Shown: piece by piece, positions 1-7,218 of the stretch | Layout: every line of letters begins with the position of its first letter | How positions within the stretch are numbered: the stretch's first letter is position 1 | Source: an uncultured Clostridia bacterium | GTDB taxonomy: Bacteria > Bacillota_A > Clostridia > Oscillospirales > Oscillospiraceae | NCBI GenBank assembly: GCA_946059285.1 | Contig: CAMGMW010000052.1 | Location: forward strand, 1 to 7,933 | Direction of reading: 5' to 3' | DNA length: 7,933 bases | Notes under the pieces: generated by a model | Told to the model about the DNA's origin: nothing | The model's database searches: none | What the model saw: only the letters and a program-made list of their open reading frames with translations | Position numbers and translations under genes: made by a program

Positions 1-58
1 CACCCTCCATACGGCCGCTGTTCCGGAAAAGTATGGGCTGTCCGATGAGAATTATTTC

Positions 59-87
59 TTGACAATGGACGGTCCAGACAGTAAAAT
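59..87 (+). promoter_or_regulatory. Sigma-A type promoter for rny
   Basis: A consensus -35 box TTGACA (59-64), a 17-bp spacer and a -10 box TAAAAT (82-87, five of six consensus bases) form an almost ideal housekeeping promoter. Transcription would begin near 94-95, leaving a leader of about 118 nt before the rny start codon at 213. The spacer contains a perfect odd palindrome (see the operator entry). The box match and spacing are read directly; activity is inferred. Confidence 0.8.
66..76. promoter_or_regulatory. Palindrome in the rny promoter spacer, possible operator
   Basis: TGGAC-G-GTCCA is a perfect inverted repeat with 5-bp arms around one central base. It lies wholly between the -35 and -10 boxes of the rny promoter, where a bound repressor would block RNA polymerase. 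Arms this short also arise by chance, and I do not recognise the motif as the box of any known regulator, so an operator role is only a suggestion. Confidence 0.3.
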
Positions 88-110
88 AAACGATGGATTA
101 TTGCGTTTTC

Positions 111-134
111 CCTGCGCAAATGGGGTAGCGCAGG
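111..134 (+). promoter_or_regulatory. Hairpin in the rny 5' leader
   Basis: CCTGCGC (111-117) pairs perfectly with GCGCAGG (128-134) across a 10-nt loop, giving a 7-bp GC-rich stem within the predicted rny transcript. No U-tract follows, so it is not an intrinsic terminator. It could shield the transcript 5' end or be a processing site. It does not overlap the ribosome binding site at 193-200, and no known riboswitch class is recognisable. Confidence 0.4.
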
Positions 135-212
135 CAGACGTTGTTTTCTCTTCGGGCGCATCCGCACCCATCAAACCCAATTTTTTGTGAACAGGAGGTG
201 TATTCAGGGACT

Positions 213-1763
<1,551 letters not shown>

Positions 1764-1772
1764 AAAGAGCGA

Positions 1773-1800
1773 GGGCGCGTTGCAAAACGCGCCCTTTTTT
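1773..1800 (+). terminator. Intrinsic terminator of rny
   Basis: GGGCGCGTT (1773-1781) and AACGCGCCC (1786-1794) form a perfect 9-bp stem closed by a GCAA tetraloop of the stable GNRA type, followed by six T residues (1795-1800). It begins 10 nt after the rny stop codon. An A-tract (1762-1766) lies upstream, so the structure may also work on the minus strand as a back-up stop for the convergent pncB operon. Confidence 0.93.
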
Positions 1801-1807
1801 GACGCTC

Positions 1808-1841
1808 AAAAAGCTGGGGTCAGGCGGTGAGCCTGACCCCA
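1808..1841 (-). terminator. Terminator of the leftward pncB operon
   Basis: TGGGGTCAGGC (1815-1825) and GCCTGACCCCA (1831-1841) form a perfect 11-bp stem with a 5-nt loop. On the minus strand this hairpin is followed by AGC and then TTTTT (complement of 1808-1812), the arrangement of an intrinsic terminator. On the plus strand no T-tract follows, so it should serve the leftward operon, whose last gene ends at 1967, about 125 nt upstream on that strand. The stretch 1842-1966 between them shows no convincing gene or strong structure. Confidence 0.7.
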
Positions 1842-1966
1842 TTGCGATCAATATAGGTTGCGCGTCGAGCCAAAACGGTGATTGCTTCACTGTCCCTACC
1901 GAACATAAGCAGGGTTTAATACCCAATCAGAATCATACAGCAAAAGTTCGGCGTTTCATTCGGGAT

Positions 1967-2503
1967 TTAAAGCTTCAGTTTCGGGCGCAGACGGAGATGG
2001 TAAAACAGCTCCAGCCGATCAATCAGAATGTCATAGATTATCAGCGCCACGTTGCCCAGCGCAAGAAAGACGATCAGCATGATCCGCTCCGTCTGGCGGA
2101 ATTCTTCTGTTACGGCAGCAAGCCGGAAAACATAAAGCATCAGGGCATAGGCGGCGAAGATCGAGATGTTAAAGTACAGCAGCTTCAACAGCCACTTGAC
2201 GCCCCGATTCCGTAACCGCCCGATCAGCTTCCGAAGCATGGGATAGTATCCAAAAAATACGAACAAAACCGCTGCTTCCTTATCCGGTCCCAGCAGAACA
2301 CACAGCAGCGCGACTCCGCCATACCAGACCAGCCCAAAGCGAAAACCGCATTCACAGTATACTGGAATCAGCACCATCGACGCCAGCACAGGACAGGCGA
2401 ATACCGCTATGGGGATCATGCCGCCGAGGAACATCAGCCCGACAGCCAGTGCGGCTAATATGCCGCACAACGCGAGACGCTTCGCTTCAGTTCGTCTTTT
2501 CAT
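1967..2503 (-). CDS. Small polytopic membrane protein, family unknown to me, coupled to pncB
   Basis: The 178-residue protein is mostly hydrophobic, with a basic start (MKRRTEAKR) and a basic end (RLRPKLKL). About five or six membrane segments are visible, roughly residues 9-28, 31-49, 55-72, 77-90, 104-127 and 140-160. Conserved-looking spots include GGMIPIAVFACPVL (27-40) and LLGPDKEAAVLFVFFGYYP (70-88). Size and topology resemble the S components of ECF vitamin transporters, but I cannot assign a family. Its ATG lies inside the last codons of pncB (17-nt overlap) and no clear Shine-Dalgarno precedes it, so translation probably depends on ribosomes finishing pncB. That coupling suggests a role linked to NAD precursors, such as uptake of nicotinate; this is inference from context only. 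Alternatives are a general membrane protein or an unrelated S component. Confidence 0.85.
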   Translation of the reverse strand: MKRRTEAKRLALCGILAALAVGLMFLGGMIPIAVFACPVLASMVLIPVYCECGFRFGLVWYGGVALLCVLLGPDKEAAVLFVFFGYYPMLRKLIGRLRNRGVKWLLKLLYFNISIFAAYALMLYVFRLAAVTEEFRQTERIMLIVFLALGNVALIIYDILIDRLELFYHLRLRPKLKL

Positions 2504-3956
2504 GATGCATACCGCTGTTCTTCAACAGGTTGTACTTGATGTCCCACAGTTTGCGGGACAGGTCCACATAATAGCTGTGCGGGTTGTCGAAGCGCTTGAC
2601 CTCGTCCCACAGGGTGTCTACCTGTTGCCTGCAATAATCCCGGATCTCGTCCAGTGACGGGAGCTGATAGACCAACTCGCCGTTTTTGAAAATCGGTACC
2701 TGCAGTTCTTTCGCCGTAAAATTATAGACTTCTTTCTGCTTCCACGTTGCCTCCGGATCAAAAATCAGGAGGTTTTTGCTGTCATCCACCGTCTCATCCC
2801 AGACGCACAGGTAGTCCGCGATGGCCTTTCCGGTGTCGTTCCCGTAGAAGCGATAGAGCTTTTTAAAATGGGGATTGGTGATTTTTCCGACATTTTCGGA
2901 AATTTTAATTTTCGGCTCGATGGTGCCGTCCTCCCGCTCCACAGCCACCAGCTTGTAGACACCGCCGAACACCGGCTCACTGCGCGCCGTGATCAGCCGC
3001 TCACCGACGCCGAACATGTCGATCTGCGCACCCTGGCGCAAAAGATCCTGAATGATGTATTCGTCCAACGAATTGGACACGGAAATCTCACACTCCGTCC
3101 AGCCGGCATCGTCCAGCATTTTCCGCGCTTTTTTCGTCAGATAGGTCATGTCGCCGGAATCCAGACGAATGCCGCATTTTTTGATGCCCAGCGGCTTGAG
3201 CACTTCATTAAAGGCGCGGATGGCATTGGGAACGCCGCTTTTCAGCGTGTTATAGGTGTCCACCAGCAGAGTCGCGCCATGGGGATACAGCTCACAGTAG
3301 GTCCGAAACGCCTCATATTCGGTCTCAAACATCTGCACCCAGGAATGTGCCATGGTGCCGCCTGCCGCCACACCGTAGAGCTGGTCGGAAATGGTGCAGG
3401 CGGTGCCGCTGCAGCCGCCGATATACGCTGCCCGTGCACCCAGAATCGCACCCTGTGCACCTTGTGCCCGGCGGGAGCCGAATTCCAGCACCGTCCGCCC
3501 CTGCGCAGCGCGGACGACGCGGTTTGCTTTCGTTGCGATCAGGCTTTGATGGTTGAGAATCAGAAGCACATAGGTCTCAATGAGCTGCGCCTCGATCGCA
3601 GGTGCGCGCACCGTCATGATCGGCTCCTTGGGGAATACCGGAGTTCCCTCCGGCAACGCGTAGATATCACCGGTGAAACGGAATCCGCGCAAATACTCTA
3701 AAAACGCCTCGTCGAAAATGCCGCGGCTGCGCAGATATTCGATATCCTCTTCATTGAAATGCAGGTCTCGGATGTATTCTACCACCTGCTCCAGCCCGGC
3801 GGCAATGGCAAAGCCGCCGTTGTCCGGCACATTACGGTAAAAAACATCAAAGTAACAGATTTTGTCCTTCATGCCGTTGCGGAAATAGCCGTTGCTCATG
3901 GTCAGCTCATAAAAATCACAGAGCATGGTCATGTTCAACGTATTGTAAGTCTTCAT
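2487..3956 (-). CDS. pncB: Nicotinate phosphoribosyltransferase
   Basis: This enzyme joins nicotinate to PRPP, with ATP hydrolysis, to give nicotinate mononucleotide, the entry step of the Preiss-Handler route of NAD salvage in the cytoplasm. The 489-residue protein is full length for the family. It opens with the typical substrate region TMLCDFYELTMSNGYF (10-25). Active-site motifs follow: EFGSRRA (158-164), GTMAHS (200-205), whose H204 matches the histidine that is phosphorylated in this family, VDTYN (232-236) and RLDSGD (264-269). Translation starts at the ATG complementary to 3954-3956, with AGAGG (3967-3963) placed 6 nt upstream. It is the first gene of a leftward pair with the membrane protein at 1967-2503. 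The promoter lies at 3993-4021, back to back with that of the thioesterase-rimM operon. Assignment is secure from motifs and length. Confidence 0.97.
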   Translation of the reverse strand: MKTYNTLNMTMLCDFYELTMSNGYFRNGMKDKICYFDVFYRNVPDNGGFAIAAGLEQVVEYIRDLHFNEEDIEYLRSRGIFDEAFLEYLRGFRFTGDIYALPEGTPVFPKEPIMTVRAPAIEAQLIETYVLLILNHQSLIATKANRVVRAAQGRTVLEFGSRRAQGAQGAILGARAAYIGGCSGTACTISDQLYGVAAGGTMAHSWVQMFETEYEAFRTYCELYPHGATLLVDTYNTLKSGVPNAIRAFNEVLKPLGIKKCGIRLDSGDMTYLTKKARKMLDDAGWTECEISVSNSLDEYIIQDLLRQGAQIDMFGVGERLITARSEPVFGGVYKLVAVEREDGTIEPKIKISENVGKITNPHFKKLYRFYGNDTGKAIADYLCVWDETVDDSKNLLIFDPEATWKQKEVYNFTAKELQVPIFKNGELVYQLPSLDEIRDYCRQQVDTLWDEVKRFDNPHSYYVDLSRKLWDIKYNLLKNSGMHHEKTN

Positions 3957-3992
3957 AGTGTACCTCTAAGTAACTCATTTTTATTTTATAGA

Positions 3993-4021
3993 ATTATATC
4001 CCCTTTTTCCCAAAATGGCAA
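3993..4021 (-). promoter_or_regulatory. Promoter of the pncB operon
   Basis: Read on the minus strand, TTGCCA (4021-4016) is followed after exactly 17 bp by TATAAT (3998-3993), a perfect -10 box. Transcription would start near 3986, giving a leader of only about 30 nt that contains the pncB ribosome binding site and leaves no room for a riboswitch. The -35 box is 14 bp from the -35 box of the divergent promoter. Confidence 0.82.
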
Positions 4022-4038
4022 TCTTTATTTTTCGATTG
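4019..4038. promoter_or_regulatory. Inverted repeat spanning the two divergent -35 boxes
   Basis: CAATC (4019-4023) and GATTG (4034-4038) form a 5-bp inverted repeat with a 10-bp AT-rich centre. The arms overlap both -35 boxes, so a dimeric regulator bound here could silence both operons. Three of the five bases in each arm are the TTG shared by the two -35 boxes, which makes much of the symmetry expected. It is a weak operator candidate. Confidence 0.2.
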
Positions 4039-4064
4039 ACCCTTCTGCCGAAGTTTGGTATGAT
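4036..4064 (+). promoter_or_regulatory. Extended -10 promoter of the thioesterase-rimM-trmD operon
   Basis: TTGACC (4036-4041, five of six consensus bases), a 17-bp spacer and TATGAT (4059-4064, five of six) form a strong sigma-A promoter. A TGG triplet directly before the -10 box (4056-4058) supplies an extended -10 element. The start would be near 4071, about 27 nt before the thioesterase ATG. No terminator is visible downstream until after trmO, so this is probably the main promoter of the whole rightward operon. Confidence 0.82.
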
Positions 4065-4097
4065 ATAAAAAAGAACATTGAAACGAGGAAACAACAA

Positions 4098-4484
4098 ATG
4101 GCGATTGAAGTTGGAATGATCGGACACACACAGGCACTTGTAGAGCAGGCGGATACCGCGCAGGTCGTCGGTTCCGGTGACCTTCTGGTCTATGCGACGC
4201 CCTGCATGGTCGCGCTGATGGAAGGCGCTGCCTGCGAGAGCATCGCGCCGTCACTTGCCGAAGGGGAAAGCTCGGTCGGCATTGCAATGCAGGTGAAGCA
4301 CACCTCCGCCACCCCTGTCGGGATGGAGGTGCGCGCTGAAGCCGTTGTGACCGCGGTGGAGGGGCGAAAAATCACCTTTGAGATCACCGCCTTCGATGAG
4401 ACGGGGGAGATTGGGCACGCGGTCCACGAGCGGATGCTTGTCCGGGCGGAGCGTTTTTTGGAAAAGACCTATGACAAGCTGTAA
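4098..4484 (+). CDS. FlK-like hot-dog thioesterase family protein
   Basis: The 128-residue protein matches the small hot-dog thioesterases related to FlK, the fluoroacetyl-CoA thioesterase. Proteins of this kind are common in Clostridia and are often labelled simply thioesterase family protein. T34 (in YATPCM), E42 (in MEGAACESI) and H68 (in VKHTSATPVG) repeat the exact spacing of the FlK catalytic residues as I recall them (T42, E50, H76), and G61 falls at the position of FlK G69. At the position of the FlK gate residue F36 there is D28, so fluoroacetyl-CoA is an unlikely substrate and the real acyl-CoA is unknown. The ATG at 4098 has GAGGA (4085-4089) at good spacing; the frame is open further upstream only by chance, across the promoter. 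It is the first gene of the operon, with rimM starting 15 nt after its stop. Confidence 0.88.
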   Translation: MAIEVGMIGHTQALVEQADTAQVVGSGDLLVYATPCMVALMEGAACESIAPSLAEGESSVGIAMQVKHTSATPVGMEVRAEAVVTAVEGRKITFEITAFDETGEIGHAVHERMLVRAERFLEKTYDKL

Positions 4485-4499
4485 ACGGAGGCAAAGACA

Positions 4500-4997
4500 A
4501 TGAATCAGCTTCTAGAGACCGGGGAGATCGTCAGCAGTCACGGCATCCACGGAGAGGTCAAAATTCTTCCGTGGGCGGACACGCCGGAGTTTCTTCTGGA
4601 GTTCGACCTGTTTTATCTGAATGGGAAGCCCTATGAGGTCCTTTCCTCGCGGGTGCATAAGACCTGCGTTCTGGCGAAGCTTAAGGGCATCGACACGCCG
4701 GAGCAGGCGGCTGCGCTGCGCGGGAAAAAGGTCAGCATCGATCGCGCCGATGTTCGCTTGCCGGAAGGTACGGTTTTTATCGCGGACCTGATTGGCTGCC
4801 GTGTCATGGATGAAAACGGCACGGAGATCGGCAAAATCAGGGATGTTTTGACCATGCCGTCGAGTGACGTGTATGTGGTCGAAGGAGAGCATCAGTATAT
4901 GATCCCGGCAGTCAGGGAATTCGTCAAGGAGATCGATGTGACGCAGAGATTTGTCCGCGTGCATTTGATTGAGGGGATGGCAACCGATGAGAATTGA
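4500..4997 (+). CDS. rimM: 16S rRNA processing / 30S maturation factor RimM
   Basis: RimM binds ribosomal protein S19 and helps assemble the head of the 30S subunit and process 16S rRNA. The 165-residue protein has the normal length and both family domains. The N-terminal RimM barrel carries GEIVSSHGIHGEVKILPWAD (8-27) and the region around EQAAALRGKKV (68-78). The C-terminal PRC barrel runs from about residue 95, with DLIGCRV (96-102), GKIRDV (111-116) and YMIPAVREFVKEID (133-146). GGAGG (4487-4491) lies 8 nt before the ATG. The end overlaps trmD by 11 nt. The pair rimM-trmD is conserved across bacteria, but here rpsP and the KH-domain gene that normally precede it are replaced by a thioesterase gene. 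Confidence 0.96.
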   Translation: MNQLLETGEIVSSHGIHGEVKILPWADTPEFLLEFDLFYLNGKPYEVLSSRVHKTCVLAKLKGIDTPEQAAALRGKKVSIDRADVRLPEGTVFIADLIGCRVMDENGTEIGKIRDVLTMPSSDVYVVEGEHQYMIPAVREFVKEIDVTQRFVRVHLIEGMATDEN

Positions 4998-5760
4998 CAT
5001 TCTGACGCTGTTCCCTGATACGGTGGGAGACATGATGAACGAGTCGATCCTCGGACGGGCGCAGGAGCGGGACATCATCCGTATCGAAACGCATCAAATT
5101 CGGGACTACACCCAAAACAGACAGAATCAGGTGGATGACTATCCCTACGGCGGCGGTCACGGCGCAGTGATGCAGGCAGACCCTCTGTATCGCTGCTGGT
5201 GTCATGTCTGCGACGAGGCGGGCGCACCGGTGCATACCATTTATCTCTCTCCCTGCGGCACCGTGTTTCGACAGTCGGATGCCAAACGGCTGGCGACCTA
5301 TGACAATCTGGTTCTGGTTTGCGGGCATTACGAGGGGATCGACCAGCGTTTTATCGACGAATGCGTGGATGAGGAGATCTCCCTTGGGGATTTTGTCCTG
5401 ACCGGCGGGGAGATCCCTGCGATGGCGGTGGCGGACGCGGTGTGCCGTCTGATTCCGGGCGTACTGTCCGATGCGGAATGCTTTGAGGACGAAAGTCACT
5501 GGGATGGTACGCTGGAGTATCCGCAATACAGCCGCCCGGCGGTCTGGCACGGCAGGGAAGTACCGTCTGTCCTGCTCTCCGGTGACCACGCAAAGGTTGC
5601 TCGCTGGCGCAGAAAGCAGTCTCTGCTGCGCACCAGAGCACGCCGCCCGGATATGTATGAAAAATTAAAGCTCGAGACGAAAGAGGACAAAAAAATCCTG
5701 AGGGAGATTGCAGACGATGACGAACTTGGAACAGCTGAAGCAATGGATCGGCGAGAGTAA
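4987..5760 (+). CDS. trmD: tRNA (guanine-N1)-methyltransferase TrmD
   Basis: TrmD uses S-adenosylmethionine to methylate N1 of G37 in tRNAs and so prevents +1 frameshifting. The 257-residue SPOUT-fold protein begins MRIDILTLFP, as the family does, and has the knot motifs PYGGGHGAVMQ (53-63), LSPCGTVF (87-94), GHYEGIDQR (113-121) and ISLGDFVLTGGE (131-142) with the conserved aspartate D135. HWDGTLEYPQYSRP (171-184) and LLSGDH (196-201) follow. The start at 4987 was chosen over an in-frame TTG at 4969 because it fits the family N-terminus and has GAGGGG (4971-4976) upstream. H58 stands where I recall Pro or Ala in the glycine loop. The last 15 or so residues run into the sirtuin gene (44-nt overlap) and look like a non-conserved tail. 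rplS, the usual next gene, is absent. Confidence 0.96.
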   Translation: MRIDILTLFPDTVGDMMNESILGRAQERDIIRIETHQIRDYTQNRQNQVDDYPYGGGHGAVMQADPLYRCWCHVCDEAGAPVHTIYLSPCGTVFRQSDAKRLATYDNLVLVCGHYEGIDQRFIDECVDEEISLGDFVLTGGEIPAMAVADAVCRLIPGVLSDAECFEDESHWDGTLEYPQYSRPAVWHGREVPSVLLSGDHAKVARWRRKQSLLRTRARRPDMYEKLKLETKEDKKILREIADDDELGTAEAMDRRE

Positions 5761-6430
5761 AAAAATCGTCTTTTTCGGCGGCGCCGGCGTGAGTACCGAA
5801 TCCGGTATCCCGGATTTCCGCAGTGTCGATGGGCTTTACAACCAGAAGTTTGAGTATCCGCCCGAGACCATCATCAGCCACAGCTTTTTTCAGCACCATC
5901 CGGCGTACTTTTTCCGCTTTTACCGGGAAAAAATGCTGCCGCTCGGCTTCGAGCCGAATATCACGCATCAGGTGCTGGCACGCTGGGAGCAGGAGGGGCG
6001 GCTTGCCGCCGTGGTGACGCAGAACATCGACGGTCTGCACCAGAAGGCGGGCAGCAGGCGCGTGTACGAGCTGCACGGCAGTGTTTTGCGGAACTACTGC
6101 ACCAAATGCGGGAAATTCTACAGCGCGGAATTCATTCGGGACGCAAAGGACATCCCGCTGTGCGACTGCGGCGGCATTGTAAAGCCGGACGTGGTCCTGT
6201 ACGAGGAGGGCTTGGATGAAAAAACGCTGGCAGGGGCGATTTCCGTCATCCGGCACGCGGACCTGCTGATCGTCGGCGGTACGAGCCTGACGGTCTATCC
6301 CGCTGCAGGGCTGCTGCACTACTACAGCGGAGACCGGCTGGTGCTGATCAACCGCGATGAAACACCTTATGACCAATACGCGAATCTGGTGCTCCATACA
6401 TCCCTCGGTCAGGTTTTTTCACAGCTTTGA
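5717..6430 (+). CDS. Sirtuin, NAD-dependent protein deacylase (SIR2 / CobB family)
   Basis: Sirtuins remove acyl groups from protein lysines, using NAD+ and releasing nicotinamide and O-acyl-ADP-ribose. The 237-residue protein has the standard bacterial length and motifs: [16 protein letters not shown] (21-36) for NAD binding, [12 protein letters not shown] (101-112), the catalytic histidine H120 in ELHGS, and GGTSL (187-191). Zinc would be held by C128, C131, C149 and C151; the second pair is Cys-X-Cys. Residues Y69-R-E-K72 replace the Tyr-X2-Arg pair linked to desuccinylase activity in E. coli CobB and human SIRT5, so a plain deacetylase is more likely (inference). I chose the ATG at 5717, which has AGGGAG (5701-5706) upstream; a TTG at 5708 would add three residues. 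The gene starts inside trmD and is 13 nt from trmO, so it is cotranscribed and probably translationally coupled. Confidence 0.95.
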   Translation: MTNLEQLKQWIGESKKIVFFGGAGVSTESGIPDFRSVDGLYNQKFEYPPETIISHSFFQHHPAYFFRFYREKMLPLGFEPNITHQVLARWEQEGRLAAVVTQNIDGLHQKAGSRRVYELHGSVLRNYCTKCGKFYSAEFIRDAKDIPLCDCGGIVKPDVVLYEEGLDEKTLAGAISVIRHADLLIVGGTSLTVYPAAGLLHYYSGDRLVLINRDETPYDQYANLVLHTSLGQVFSQL

Positions 6431-6443
6431 GGAGGGGAAGAAC

Positions 6444-7121
6444 ATGGAGCATACGATGCGTGTCATCGCGCACATCCGCAGTGACTTCCCGACCAAATTC
6501 GGCATACCGCGGCAGAGCGGGTTGGTTGACGCGCTGCGCGCAACCGTTATTTTCGAGCCGGAATACCGTAACGCCGATGCGCTGCGGGGAATAGAGGGCT
6601 TTTCTCATCTTTGGCTGATTTGGGAGTTTTCCGAGACCATCCGCGAAGCGTGGTCGCCGACGGTTCGCCCTCCGCGTCTGGGAGGCAATACCCGCTTGGG
6701 GGTGTTTGCTACACGCTCTCCTTTCCGCCCGAATCCGATCGGTCTTTCCTGCGTGCGTCTGGAGGAGGTGCGGCAGAGCGCGAGGGATGGCACGGTGCTG
6801 GTGATATCCGGCGCGGACTTGATGGACGGAACGCCGATTTTCGACATCAAGCCCTATATTCCCTACGCCGATGCCCATCCGGAGGCGCAGGGCGGCTTTA
6901 CGGAGCAGGCGCGGGATTTCCTGCTTCGTGTGGTGTTTCCGGATGTGCTGCTTGCAAAGATTCCGCCGGACCGGCAAGAAGCACTGCTGGGCGTGCTGGC
7001 GCATGACCCGCGCCCGTCTTATCAAACAGATGCCAACCGGATCTATGGGATGCGGTTTGCTGAGTTTGACATCCGCTTTTCCGTCCGGGAGCAGACGCTG
7101 ACGGTTCTGGAGGTATTGTAA
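6444..7121 (+). CDS. trmO: tRNA (N6-threonylcarbamoyladenosine37-N6)-methyltransferase, TrmO / TsaA family
   Basis: TrmO (older names TsaA, YaeB, UPF0066) uses S-adenosylmethionine to add a methyl group to t6A37 of tRNA-Thr, which tunes decoding of ACY codons. The 225-residue protein has the usual length. It shows FGIPRQSGLVDAL (19-31), the HLW motif in GFSHLWLIWEF (52-62), the hallmark GVFATRSPFRPNPIGLS (86-102), and DLMDGTPIFDIKPYIPYADA (125-144). It ends in the extra C-terminal domain with DPRPSYQ (188-194), which separates full-length TrmO proteins from short versions. GGAGGGG (6431-6437) directly follows the sirtuin stop and gives good spacing to the ATG at 6444; the frame is open further upstream only as an overlap with the sirtuin. 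No terminator is visible after the gene. Confidence 0.93.
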   Translation: MEHTMRVIAHIRSDFPTKFGIPRQSGLVDALRATVIFEPEYRNADALRGIEGFSHLWLIWEFSETIREAWSPTVRPPRLGGNTRLGVFATRSPFRPNPIGLSCVRLEEVRQSARDGTVLVISGADLMDGTPIFDIKPYIPYADAHPEAQGGFTEQARDFLLRVVFPDVLLAKIPPDRQEALLGVLAHDPRPSYQTDANRIYGMRFAEFDIRFSVREQTLTVLEVL

Positions 7122-7218
7122 AGCGGCGCGTGCACCCATCACAGAGAGGGAATGATAGGAAATCGCTGTTATGGCGGTATGGATCAGAAATACTGAATGT
7201 GTGAGGATGGAATTTCGT

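Noticed and set aside
2..190. Open plus-strand frame before rny that could be the 3' end of an upstream gene
   Set aside because: It has 62 codons with no family I recognise, it runs across a consensus promoter, and an open stretch of this length is not rare by chance. The true end of the upstream gene may lie at or before about 60 or outside the window.
141..212. Upstream TTG start giving RNase Y 24 extra residues
   Set aside because: No ribosome binding site precedes 141, the added residues would come before the membrane anchor, and AGGAGGTG sits before the ATG at 213.
2868..3701. Long open frame antisense to pncB (277 codons)
   Set aside because: It is a shadow of a GC-rich gene, with a composition typical of reverse-frame translation and no domain.
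3957..3986. Riboswitch in the pncB leader
   Set aside because: The predicted leader is only about 30 nt, too short for any known NAD or other riboswitch.
4019..4038. Binding site for a specific NAD regulator (NiaR or NrtR)
   Set aside because: Only a 5-bp inverted repeat is present, mostly explained by the TTG of each -35 box, and I cannot match it to a known box. I list it as a weak operator candidate without naming a regulator.
5351..6397. Long open frame antisense to trmD and the sirtuin (348 codons)
   Set aside because: It spans two well-supported overlapping genes on the other strand and shows no family motif.
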